A stretch of DNA of 64,000 bases from positions 169,956,672-170,020,671 of the forward strand of contig NC_090322.1 in the NCBI RefSeq assembly GCF_040869045.1, written 5' to 3'. Under the pieces are notes generated by a model. The model had not been told where the DNA came from. It was given only the letters and a program-made list of their open reading frames with translations, and ran no database searches. Of this stretch, positions 1 to 8,926 are shown piece by piece (the first letter of the stretch is position 1; every line of letters starts with the position of its first letter). The stretch is from Eurosta solidaginis. Taxonomy: Eukaryota > Arthropoda > Insecta > Diptera > Tephritidae. A program made the translations under genes and the position numbers.

Positions 1-43
1 TGTTAACAGAAGTTTGTTTTAACGACCAAACTGAAAAACCCTA

Positions 44-3000
44 TCAAAAACCAGGACCTATGTTATAAAATAACTCCGTCCTCTTGGCAAATACTAGAAG
101 CTTCCTAGGACTTAAGCCACTTGCTGCTTCTAGATCTGACAGCTGTATCACTCCTAATAGCTGGAGTCTTAGCCTGGCAAGTGCAGGGCACGAGCACAGA
201 ACGTGCTCGATCGTTTCCTTCTCCAACCCGCACTTCCTACACCTGCTATCACTGACCAAGCCTAATTTAAAGGCATGTGACGCCAGAAGGCAGTGTCCAG
301 TCAGAATACCCGTCATGAGTCTACAGTCCTCTCTTTTTAATGATAGAAGCAACTGTGTTAGTCTAAGGTTGTAAGACCTACACATAATCTTCGACACTTT
401 ACAGCCCCGCGCTTGAACCCACGCCTTTTCTGCTTGGTCGATCATGTGCACCTCTCGCATTCGCTTAATCTCGCCCAATCTAATTGGGACGTCTACGGAG
501 CAAGCTTCAAGGGATGCGCCCTTTTTAGCTAATTCGTCCGCTTTTTCATTCCCATCTATTCCCATATGCCCTGGGACCCAATATAGATGTATGCTTCTCC
601 CTGTCCCGATTCTCTCCAGAGACTGCTTACTCTCTAACACGCATTTAGATGCTGTACTATGCGAGATTATTGCCTTAATTGCTGCTTGACTGTCAATATA
701 AAAGTTAACACGGTTGCAGCTTAAGCTATTCTCTTCCAGGGTTTCTACTGCTTTGGTTACGACTAATATTTCCGCTTGGAAAACGCTACAGTAATCCGGC
801 AGCCTGTAGGATCTGCTTAATTCCGGATCAGCGAGGTATACCGCAGACCCTACTCCTTCCACTATTTTGGAACCATCGGTGTACACATGTATCGCCTCGT
901 CCGCCATTTGCGCACCCTTGCGCCAACCGTCCACCTCTATTGTGGCCTTAAGATCTCCCTCAAAGTGCAGGTAGGGAATCATGTAGTCTGTTCGTCTTGT
1001 GACTGAGGACGCTATACTACTATGGCCATATGGTCGGCGCTCAAGCTGCCCCGAAGCATCGAGCCTGGTTGCGGTCGTTAACTCTTTGTTCTTTGCTACC
1101 AGGTCTACAGGTGGAATGTGCAGAATGGCATATAGTGCAGCCGTCGGGGTTGTTTTCAGGGCTCCCGTAATGCAAAGCATCGATAGTCTGCATACCCCCT
1201 CTAATTTTTTGAGGTATGTTGTTTTTTGTGTGGCTTTCCACCAAACAAGAACTCCATAGTATAGAATAGGGCTTACAATCGCTGTAAAAACCCAATCAGA
1301 AAGAGAGGGCGATAGGCCCCACGTACACCCCAGCATTCTTTTACATGCATAGAGTGCCGTTGAGGCCTTCTTGACCCTCTCCTCCAAGTTGAGCTTCCAT
1401 GACAGCTTACTGTCTAGGATGATTCCTAGATATTTTGTGCAAGGTTTCTCCTGTAAGGTCACCGCTCCTAACTTAGGCCTGGTCCAATTTGGGACCTTGT
1501 ACCTCTTTGTAAACAAGACCATATCCGTCTTCTCCGCATTGACTTTCAGCCCGACATTAGATGCCCAGGTATGAATATCCCGAAGCGCCCGATCCATCAA
1601 AGAACTAATCGTTGGAAGGCATTTTCCACTTATGACAATTGCAACGTCATCTGCGTAAGCCGTAAGTTTTACGGGTCCCTCATCGAATTGCCTGAGCAGT
1701 TGGTTGATGACCAGTGTCCACAGCAGAGGTGATAGCACCCCTCCCTGCGGCGTGCCCCTGTCCACTGATTTCGTGGCCTCGTACAATCCCCATTGTGATG
1801 TAATCTTTCTGCAATTTAACATGCAGCCGATCCATCTGATTAAGGCAGGATGTACTTTAATGTAATTAAGACCATCCATAATCGCCCATTTTGCAACATT
1901 ATTTAAAGCCCCGGCAATGTCCAAGAAGACTCCTAGAGCATACTCCTTATATTCCAGGGATTTCTCTATGCTTATTACCACCCTATGCAATGCGGTGTCT
2001 ACCGACTTGCCTTTGGTGTACGCATGCTGTGTTGTGGAGAGCAGCTTTTCATCCACGTTGGACTTTATGTACACATCTATCAGCCTCTCAAAGGTTTTGA
2101 GCAGAAATGATGTTAAGCTAATGGGTCTATAGTCTTTGGGATACACGTGACCGATCTTCCCCGCCTTTGGTAGAAAAGCTACACGAGCAGTTCTCCAAGA
2201 GTGCGGTACATGATTCAGTCTTATGCACCCATCGAATATTATTTTAAGCCATTCCACGACCGCCCTACTTGAGACTTGTAGCATGGCCGGGAATATACCA
2301 TCTGGGCCCGGCGATTTAAACTTAGAAAACGTCTTCACTGCCCACTCGATCTTGGTATCGGTCACCAAGCCCGGCACCACTAGCTCCGTGATCGAAGTGT
2401 GAGTGATGTCTGCTGGTTCTTCTAAACCGTCTCCCGATGGGAAATGTGTATCGAGAAGCACGTCAAGGGATTCCTCACTATCACGTGACCATTCCCCGTT
2501 CTCTTTCTTTATTAGTCCCTGGACTATGTTTCCCTTTGCTAGGACTTTTTTCAACCGTGCTGTTTCACTGGAGCACTCTATGTCCGTACAGAAACTTTTC
2601 CATGAGTTTCTCTTCGCCCTGGTAATTTCACGCTTGTAGATCCTCAGTAGATCCCTGTACTCGTCCGGACACGCTTCGCTTTCCGCGGTCTTTGCGAGTT
2701 TAAACATTTCTTTTACCTGTCTTCTTAGAAGATTCAGCTCATTGCTCCACCATGGCGGCTTTGCTTTTCCTCTGAATCTTCTTAGAGGGCAAGCTTTGTT
2801 ATACGCAGTCATAAGCGTCCTTGTTAGGAATTCATTCGACTCCTCCAGTTCCTCTACATTAGCAACCTCTTTGGGTTGTCCCAGTTTCGTTTCTACATGT
2901 TTCTGGAATTTAGTCCAATTCGTTGCCCTAGGGTTTCTAAAGGTTCCTCCCTTCTCTACCCTCTTTAGTGGGATGCTGAAGCTTATATACGCATGGTCGG

Positions 3001-3625
3001 AGAAGGATGGTCTATCGAGAACCATCCAATCATACCTTGATATATCACGCTCGGAGCTCAATGTAATATCCAGAACATTGCTGGATGTTGGACCAATGTA
3101 TGTAGGAACATTTCCCCTGTTGGCTATCTGCAAATTGGTTTGCAGGATGTAACAAAATAGAGATTCGCCTCTCTCGTTCGTATCTGCTCCTCCCCACGCA
3201 TTGTGGTGCGCATTTGCATCTGCGCCTATGACCAACCGCCCTTTGCGCCCTTCCTCCTGTACTAGCCTTTTGCACTCCATCGGTGGAACCTCCGCAGCAT
3301 GGGCCATGTAGCAGGACGCCAGGATAAATGCCTGCTTATTCTCTTGCTCAACGGCCACCGCTAAGAGATCCTCGGTGGTGTAATTAGGCAGCATATATGA
3401 ATGCAGCTGTTTCCTTACCATTACTACAGCTCGCACCCGTCCTTCCGTTTGTGCGTAGTAAACGCCAAACCCACGCGCGCTAAGTCCAGAAACCTTTCCT
3501 CCCGATGAGAGCCACGGCTCCTGGATCAGCGCCACGTCAAACGAACCCTCCTCAAGGGTTAGGAGGAGTTCGCTCGACGCCACTTTACTGTGTTGGAGGT
3601 TTATCTGTAGGACTCGCAGCACCAT
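44..3625 (-). CDS. ORF2 of element A: endonuclease, reverse transcriptase and RNase H
   Basis: The 1193-residue product would nick target DNA and reverse-transcribe the element RNA. An EEP/APE-type endonuclease is at the N-terminus (QINLQH near residue 7, QEPW near 35, GADANAHH near 133, SDHAY near 209). The reverse transcriptase has PKDYRPISL, GTPQGGVLSPLLW and the catalytic YADD near 656. An RNase H follows (YTDGSK near 916, DSQAA near 978, GNEKADELA near 1025). A C-terminal Cys/His knuckle (CRKCG...HVLCSC) is near 1130. The frame is open from end to end with a TGA stop at 44-46. It overlaps the end of ORF1 by 41 bases, which suggests coupled translation. All catalytic motifs are present, so it could be active, although its downstream 3' UTR is outside the window. 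Confidence 0.9.
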   Translation of the reverse strand: MVLRVLQINLQHSKVASSELLLTLEEGSFDVALIQEPWLSSGGKVSGLSARGFGVYYAQTEGRVRAVVMVRKQLHSYMLPNYTTEDLLAVAVEQENKQAFILASCYMAHAAEVPPMECKRLVQEEGRKGRLVIGADANAHHNAWGGADTNERGESLFCYILQTNLQIANRGNVPTYIGPTSSNVLDITLSSERDISRYDWMVLDRPSFSDHAYISFSIPLKRVEKGGTFRNPRATNWTKFQKHVETKLGQPKEVANVEELEESNEFLTRTLMTAYNKACPLRRFRGKAKPPWWSNELNLLRRQVKEMFKLAKTAESEACPDEYRDLLRIYKREITRAKRNSWKSFCTDIECSSETARLKKVLAKGNIVQGLIKKENGEWSRDSEESLDVLLDTHFPSGDGLEEPADITHTSITELVVPGLVTDTKIEWAVKTFSKFKSPGPDGIFPAMLQVSSRAVVEWLKIIFDGCIRLNHVPHSWRTARVAFLPKAGKIGHVYPKDYRPISLTSFLLKTFERLIDVYIKSNVDEKLLSTTQHAYTKGKSVDTALHRVVISIEKSLEYKEYALGVFLDIAGALNNVAKWAIMDGLNYIKVHPALIRWIGCMLNCRKITSQWGLYEATKSVDRGTPQGGVLSPLLWTLVINQLLRQFDEGPVKLTAYADDVAIVISGKCLPTISSLMDRALRDIHTWASNVGLKVNAEKTDMVLFTKRYKVPNWTRPKLGAVTLQEKPCTKYLGIILDSKLSWKLNLEERVKKASTALYACKRMLGCTWGLSPSLSDWVFTAIVSPILYYGVLVWWKATQKTTYLKKLEGVCRLSMLCITGALKTTPTAALYAILHIPPVDLVAKNKELTTATRLDASGQLERRPYGHSSIASSVTRRTDYMIPYLHFEGDLKATIEVDGWRKGAQMADEAIHVYTDGSKIVEGVGSAVYLADPELSRSYRLPDYCSVFQAEILVVTKAVETLEENSLSCNRVNFYIDSQAAIKAIISHSTASKCVLESKQSLERIGTGRSIHLYWVPGHMGIDGNEKADELAKKGASLEACSVDVPIRLGEIKRMREVHMIDQAEKAWVQARGCKVSKIMCRSYNLRLTQLLLSLKREDCRLMTGILTGHCLLASHAFKLGLVSDSRCRKCGLEKETIEHVLCSCPALARLRLQLLGVIQLSDLEAASGLSPRKLLVFAKRTELFYNIGPGF

Positions 3626-5189
3626 TGGGCTGTTTGTCCCCCTCCAGCACCGTCGTCTTGACGTCGTCGTCCTCCTCTTGCCCTTTTGGTTTAGAGTATT
3701 CGAGGCCCCCTTCAGCCCCTCGTGAATGTTGTGCCGTGTGTTCCCCTGTGCGAGTCACAGCACCATTTAGCGGTTGGTCCTCTTCTAGCACGTTCGTGGT
3801 GACGTCGGGGACCTCCACCTGTCTTTTTTCCCTTAGGCTTCTGAGGTCCTTTTCGACTTCGCCGACTTCCAGCGTGTTAGGATTTTTATCCTCGGGACTT
3901 CTTTTCCTGAGTCGCATGTAAATTTTGCCAGTGCCAAAGGACATTTTGCCAAGCTGCGTGTACAAAATATCCTCCGCCTGCTTGTTTATTTGGAAGATGT
4001 AGAACTGACCATCCTCGGTAGGCCGAGATACAGTAAGTACCTTCCAATCCTGTGTCGGTATGTTCGGATTCTGATTCTGCAGAAGTCGCAGTGTATCCTC
4101 CGACTTCATCACGCATGGTATCCATACCTTAACTTTTGGTACCGTGGGGATTTGCGCTTTATCCACCACCTCAAACCGCGCATTCGTGCCTTGCCTTTGG
4201 AGGTTTGGAACGACTTCCTCCAGCCACCGCAAGCTCGCGATGTTGTCGCACGCTATCATCTTCACACCATTATACCATCCCCCCGAATCAAAGGTTGGAA
4301 GGGGCTTACTTGGTTGTTCCCGCATCATCTTAAGCATTAAGCTAATAAGCTCCCTTTCCACAGATCTCCACCTTTCAGTAGTCATTTGTCCGAACGGACT
4401 GCTACGATCAACCAGCGCCACAGTCAGTGACTGCTTTGCCACATCACTCATCTTCTCGGGATAAGCAGGAGTCTTAGTGTTATCTCCCTTTGGAACCTCC
4501 GAGAACACCGGAGTCTTCGCGTTAACTCCCTTTAGCGCCTCCGAGAAAGCCGGAGTCTTAGCGTTATCTCCCTTTGGCTTATCTCCTACTTCCGTAGTTG
4601 GAACTTCCCTCTGACTGGCAGCTTTCGAGGTAGTTGCTACCTCGCTATTGGAACCCATCTGTTTTACAGCTTTGGGCCTACTTGTCTTGTCTATGCGACT
4701 GCCCTGCCTCGCGGCTCTAGGACTGGGTCCTTTCTGCCTCTTGAAAGCAGGCTTGTCGCCTTCTGCCGAACGTTGCCTCTTCATTCTGCCATTCGACGCT
4801 TCTTCCTCCTCGTACCGGTTGCAGAACCGAGGGTTTCTCGCAGCAAACCTTTTGAACTGCCTTCGACCTACTTCTACCGCTTCATGGGCCCATTCCAAGC
4901 GCTCGATCTCCACTTCTGTTGGGTCGACCACTGCTCCCAAGCGTTGCACAATTCTTAGTGCTGCACGGTACTGCGAGAGAACTCTTTTACTTCCTCTGCT
5001 CCGTACCCTTCTCCACTCGTCTACTCCGTTTTCATTTGTGTGCTTCTCCAACACGGAGTTCATTGAATCAGCACTACTCTCGCTCCCCGAGTCCGACGCA
5101 TCGCTTAATTCGTATTTGTCGTCCTTGGATTGCGACTCAGTCCTCCTCTTTACATCCTCCTTATTACATTCAGGTAATGAGTTGTTCAT
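3585..5189 (-). CDS. ORF1 of element A (downstream copy), nucleic-acid-binding structural protein
   Basis: The open frame begins at 5399, but the likely start is the ATG at 5187-5189 (MNNSLPECNK). The residues upstream of it translate the conserved GC-rich leader. The protein is acidic and then strongly basic, with a low-complexity centre and three imperfect 13-residue repeats of the type KGDNAKTPAFSEA (about 4450-4580). A globular C-terminal part containing GGWYNGVKMIACDNIASLRWLEE resembles the domain found in ORF1 of fly LOA elements (DUF4780-like, by recognition). LINE ORF1 proteins coat the element RNA. The last 41 bases overlap ORF2. It is identical in sequence to the copy at 6948-8552. 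Confidence 0.8.
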   Translation of the reverse strand: MNNSLPECNKEDVKRRTESQSKDDKYELSDASDSGSESSADSMNSVLEKHTNENGVDEWRRVRSRGSKRVLSQYRAALRIVQRLGAVVDPTEVEIERLEWAHEAVEVGRRQFKRFAARNPRFCNRYEEEEASNGRMKRQRSAEGDKPAFKRQKGPSPRAARQGSRIDKTSRPKAVKQMGSNSEVATTSKAASQREVPTTEVGDKPKGDNAKTPAFSEALKGVNAKTPVFSEVPKGDNTKTPAYPEKMSDVAKQSLTVALVDRSSPFGQMTTERWRSVERELISLMLKMMREQPSKPLPTFDSGGWYNGVKMIACDNIASLRWLEEVVPNLQRQGTNARFEVVDKAQIPTVPKVKVWIPCVMKSEDTLRLLQNQNPNIPTQDWKVLTVSRPTEDGQFYIFQINKQAEDILYTQLGKMSFGTGKIYMRLRKRSPEDKNPNTLEVGEVEKDLRSLREKRQVEVPDVTTNVLEEDQPLNGAVTRTGEHTAQHSRGAEGGLEYSKPKGQEEDDDVKTTVLEGDKQPNGAASPTDKPPTQ

Positions 5190-5436
5190 CTTGGTCGTAC
5201 GACCACCTGCCCGACAAGGCGGGCTCAGCGGTCCAGTATTATATACGGGGAAAGAACCGTCCGCCACAGCAGCGCCCCTTACTGCGGTAAACCCATAACT
5301 ACTTCCCGAGATGGCCCGGTATCGGGAAGGCTCCGTTCGAATACAGCCGAATTTATCCCCTGGCTGCAAATCGTCCAATAGGCACGGTCCGCATAACACC
5401 CTGGATTAGGGGGTTGGCAGTTCTTGGTCACCGACA

Positions 5437-6988
5437 CATCTATCAGCCTCTCAAAGGTTTTGAGCAGAAATGATGTTAAGCTAATGGGTCTATAGTCTTT
5501 GGGATACACGTGACCGATCTTCCCCGCCTTTGGTAGAAAAGCTACACGAGCAGTTCTCCAAGAGTGCGGTACATGATTCAGTCTTATGCACCCATCGAAT
5601 ATTATTTTAAGCCATTCCACGACCGCCCTACTTGAGACTTGTAGCATGGCCGGGAATATACCATCTGGGCCCGGCGATTTAAACTTAGAAAACGTCTTCA
5701 CTGCCCACTCGATCTTGGTATCGGTCACCAAGCCCGGCACCACTAGCTCCGTGATCGAAGTGTGAGTGATGTCTGCTGGTTCTTCTAAACCGTCTCCCGA
5801 TGGGAAATGTGTATCGAGAAGCACGTCAAGGGATTCCTCACTATCACGTGACCATTCCCCGTTCTCTTTCTTTATTAGTCCCTGGACTATGTTTCCCTTT
5901 GCTAGGACTTTTTTCAACCGTGCTGTTTCACTGGAGCACTCTATGTCCGTACAGAAACTTTTCCATGAGTTTCTCTTCGCCCTGGTAATTTCACGCTTGT
6001 AGATCCTCAGTAGATCCCTGTACTCGTCCGGACACGCTTCGCTTTCCGCGGTCTTTGCGAGTTTAAACATTTCTTTTACCTGTCTTCTTAGAAGACTCAG
6101 CTCATTGCTCCACCATGGCGGCTTTGCTTTTCCTCTGAATCTTCTTAGAGGGCAAGCTTTGTTATACGCAGTCATAAGCGTCCTTGTTAGGAATTCATTC
6201 GACTCCTCCAGTTCCTCTACATTAGCAACCTCTTTGGGTTGTCCCAGTTTCGTTTCTACATGTTTCTGGAATTTAGTCCAATTCGTTGCCCTAGGGTTTC
6301 TAAAGGTTCCTCCCTTCTCTACCCTCTTTAGTGGGATGCTGAAGCTTATATACGCATGGTCGGAGAAGGATGGTCTATCGAGAACCATCCAATCATACCT
6401 TGATATATCACGCTCGGAGCTCAATGTAATATCCAGAACATTGCTGGATGTTGGACCAATGTATGTAGGAACATTTCCCCTGTTGGCTATCTGCAAATTG
6501 GTTTGCAGGATGTAACAAAATAGAGATTCGCCTCTCTCGTTCGTATCTGCTCCTCCCCACGCATTGTGGTGCGCATTTGCATCTGCGCCTATGACCAACC
6601 GCCCTTTGCGCCCTTCCTCCTGTACTAGCCTTTTGCACTCCATCGGTGGAACCTCCGCAGCATGGGCCATGTAGCAGGACGCCAGGATAAATGCCTGCTT
6701 ATTCTTTTGCTCAACGGCCACCGCTAAGAGATCCTCGGTGGTGTAATTAGGCAGCATATATGAATGCAGCTGTTTCCTTACCATTACTACAGCTCGCACC
6801 CGTCCTTCCGTTTGTGCGTAGTAAACGCCAAACCCACGCGCGCTAAGTCCAGAAACCTTTCCTCCCGATGAGAGCCACGGCTCCTGGATCAGCGCCACGT
6901 CAAACGAACCCTCCTCAAGGGTTAGGAGGAGTTCGCTCGACGCCACTTTACTGTGTTGGAGGTTTATCTGTAGGACTCGCAGCACCAT
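5437..6988 (-). pseudogene. ORF2 of element A, upstream copy, cut after the RT palm begins
   Basis: This is the 5' part of a second ORF2. It matches the full ORF2 from its start through the endonuclease and the first RT motif (PKDYRPISLTSFLLKTFERLIDV). It then stops matching at the tandem-duplication junction near 5434-5436, and the reading frame runs into the leader of the next copy, adding about 50 unrelated residues before a stop at 5279. It lacks YADD and RNase H, so it cannot make an active reverse transcriptase. It is truncated at its 3' side, opposite to the 5' truncation usual for LINEs. That supports a duplication after insertion rather than two insertions. Confidence 0.85.
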
Positions 6989-8552
6989 TGGGCTGTTTGT
7001 CCCCCTCCAGCACCGTCGTCTTGACGTCGTCGTCCTCCTCTTGCCCTTTTGGTTTAGAGTATTCGAGGCCCCCTTCAGCCCCTCGTGAATGTTGTGCCGT
7101 GTGTTCCCCTGTGCGAGTCACAGCACCATTTAGCGGTTGGTCCTCTTCTAGCACGTTCGTGGTGACGTCGGGGACCTCCACCTGTCTTTTTTCCCTTAGG
7201 CTTCTGAGGTCCTTTTCGACTTCGCCGACTTCCAGCGTGTTAGGATTTTTATCCTCGGGACTTCTTTTCCTGAGTCGCATGTAAATTTTGCCAGTGCCAA
7301 AGGACATTTTGCCAAGCTGCGTGTACAAAATATCCTCCGCCTGCTTGTTTATTTGGAAGATGTAGAACTGACCATCCTCGGTAGGCCGAGATACAGTAAG
7401 TACCTTCCAATCCTGTGTCGGTATGTTCGGATTCTGATTCTGCAGAAGTCGCAGTGTATCCTCCGACTTCATCACGCATGGTATCCATACCTTAACTTTT
7501 GGTACCGTGGGGATTTGCGCTTTATCCACCACCTCAAACCGCGCATTCGTGCCTTGCCTTTGGAGGTTTGGAACGACTTCCTCCAGCCACCGCAAGCTCG
7601 CGATGTTGTCGCACGCTATCATCTTCACACCATTATACCATCCCCCCGAATCAAAGGTTGGAAGGGGCTTACTTGGTTGTTCCCGCATCATCTTAAGCAT
7701 TAAGCTAATAAGCTCCCTTTCCACAGATCTCCACCTTTCAGTAGTCATTTGTCCGAACGGACTGCTACGATCAACCAGCGCCACAGTCAGTGACTGCTTT
7801 GCCACATCACTCATCTTCTCGGGATAAGCAGGAGTCTTAGTGTTATCTCCCTTTGGAACCTCCGAGAACACCGGAGTCTTCGCGTTAACTCCCTTTAGCG
7901 CCTCCGAGAAAGCCGGAGTCTTAGCGTTATCTCCCTTTGGCTTATCTCCTACTTCCGTAGTTGGAACTTCCCTCTGACTGGCAGCTTTCGAGGTAGTTGC
8001 TACCTCGCTATTGGAACCCATCTGTTTTACAGCTTTGGGCCTACTTGTCTTGTCTATGCGACTGCCCTGCCTCGCGGCTCTAGGACTGGGTCCTTTCTGC
8101 CTCTTGAAAGCAGGCTTGTCGCCTTCTGCCGAACGTTGCCTCTTCATTCTGCCATTCGACGCTTCTTCCTCCTCGTACCGGTTGCAGAACCGAGGGTTTC
8201 TCGCAGCAAACCTTTTGAACTGCCTTCGACCTACTTCTACCGCTTCATGGGCCCATTCCAAGCGCTCGATCTCCACTTCTGTTGGGTCGACCACTGCTCC
8301 CAAGCGTTGCACAATTCTTAGTGCTGCACGGTACTGCGAGAGAACTCTTTTACTTCCTCTGCTCCGTACCCTTCTCCACTCGTCTACTCCGTTTTCATTT
8401 GTGTGCTTCTCCAACACGGAGTTCATTGAATCAGCACTACTCTCGCTCCCCGAGTCCGACGCATCGCTTAATTCGTATTTGTCGTCCTTGGATTGCGACT
8501 CAGTCCTCCTCTTTACATCCTCCTTATTACATTCAGGTAATGAGTTGTTCAT
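6948..8552 (-). CDS. ORF1 of element A (upstream copy)
   Basis: This is the same product as the ORF1 at 3585-5189, shifted by 3363 bp and with no amino-acid difference that I could see. The start codon is taken as the ATG at 8550-8552, equivalent to the MNNSLPECNK start. It is the copy that directly follows the complete 5' leader and ribozyme-like end, so it would be the first frame on a full transcript. Its ORF2 partner is broken by the duplication. A transcript starting at 8926 would therefore encode intact ORF1 twice and an intact ORF2 only far downstream. Confidence 0.8.
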   Translation of the reverse strand: MNNSLPECNKEDVKRRTESQSKDDKYELSDASDSGSESSADSMNSVLEKHTNENGVDEWRRVRSRGSKRVLSQYRAALRIVQRLGAVVDPTEVEIERLEWAHEAVEVGRRQFKRFAARNPRFCNRYEEEEASNGRMKRQRSAEGDKPAFKRQKGPSPRAARQGSRIDKTSRPKAVKQMGSNSEVATTSKAASQREVPTTEVGDKPKGDNAKTPAFSEALKGVNAKTPVFSEVPKGDNTKTPAYPEKMSDVAKQSLTVALVDRSSPFGQMTTERWRSVERELISLMLKMMREQPSKPLPTFDSGGWYNGVKMIACDNIASLRWLEEVVPNLQRQGTNARFEVVDKAQIPTVPKVKVWIPCVMKSEDTLRLLQNQNPNIPTQDWKVLTVSRPTEDGQFYIFQINKQAEDILYTQLGKMSFGTGKIYMRLRKRSPEDKNPNTLEVGEVEKDLRSLREKRQVEVPDVTTNVLEEDQPLNGAVTRTGEHTAQHSRGAEGGLEYSKPKGQEEDDDVKTTVLEGDKQPNGAASPTDKPPTQ

Positions 8553-8819
8553 CTTGGTCGTACGACCACCTGCCCGACAAGGCGGGCTCAGCGGTCCAGT
8601 ATTATATACGGGGAAAGAACCGTCCGCCACAGCAGCGCCCCTTACTGCGGTAAACCCATAACTACTTCCCGAGATGGCCCGGTATCGGGAAGGCTCCGTT
8701 CGAATACAGCCGAATTTATCCCCTGGCTGCAAATCGTCCAATAGGCACGGTCCGCATAACACCCTGGATTAGGGGGTTGGCAGTTCTTGGTCACCGACAT
8801 CCCGCCGCCCTCCTATGAG

Positions 8820-8926
8820 GCGAAACGGCGTAGATGTCAGTCCTAAACAGCTCCGCCTCATAGTCGGGCGCTATGGAGTTCGGCTAAGCCCTCACACCAA
8901 CGACAAGGTGCCTACCCTAGTGAGGG
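8820..8926 (-). ncRNA. HDV-like self-cleaving ribozyme candidate at the 5' end of element A
   Basis: Read on the minus strand from 8926, the element starts CCCUCAC, which pairs with GUGAGGG (complement of 8889-8895) as a 7-bp P1. A 3-bp P3 (ACC/GGU) with an 8-nt loop abuts P1 directly, as in HDV ribozymes. A long P4-like arm follows, containing CAUAG/CUAUG and CUCC/GGAG. A possible joining segment CUGACA (CNRA-like) precedes UCUAC, which could pair with GUAGG as P2. The P1 sequence differs from that of element B yet keeps perfect pairing. P2 and P4 are less clean than in B, so confidence is moderate. Confidence 0.5.

Larger units (their letters stand above)
1..8926 (-). mobile_element. LOA-like non-LTR retrotransposon (element A) with internal tandem duplication
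   Basis: This is a LINE read on the minus strand, from a 5' end at about 8926 to a 3' end beyond the window. It has a 5' leader, ORF1, and ORF2 with endonuclease, reverse transcriptase and RNase H; that domain set fits the LOA/I group (clade by recognition only). Positions 2071-5436 and 5434-8799 are the same sequence at an offset of 3363 bp, and I saw only two coding differences between them (E/K and N/S). The copy nearest the 5' end is therefore cut in ORF2 and runs straight into a second leader and ORF1. The 5' end lies inside the RNase H region of element B, so A inserted into B. Confidence 0.88.

Noticed and set aside
3505..3921. Plus-strand Ser/Pro-rich frame repeated at 6868-7284
   Set aside because: It is the antisense of LOA ORF1/ORF2 and is duplicated only because the LINE is.
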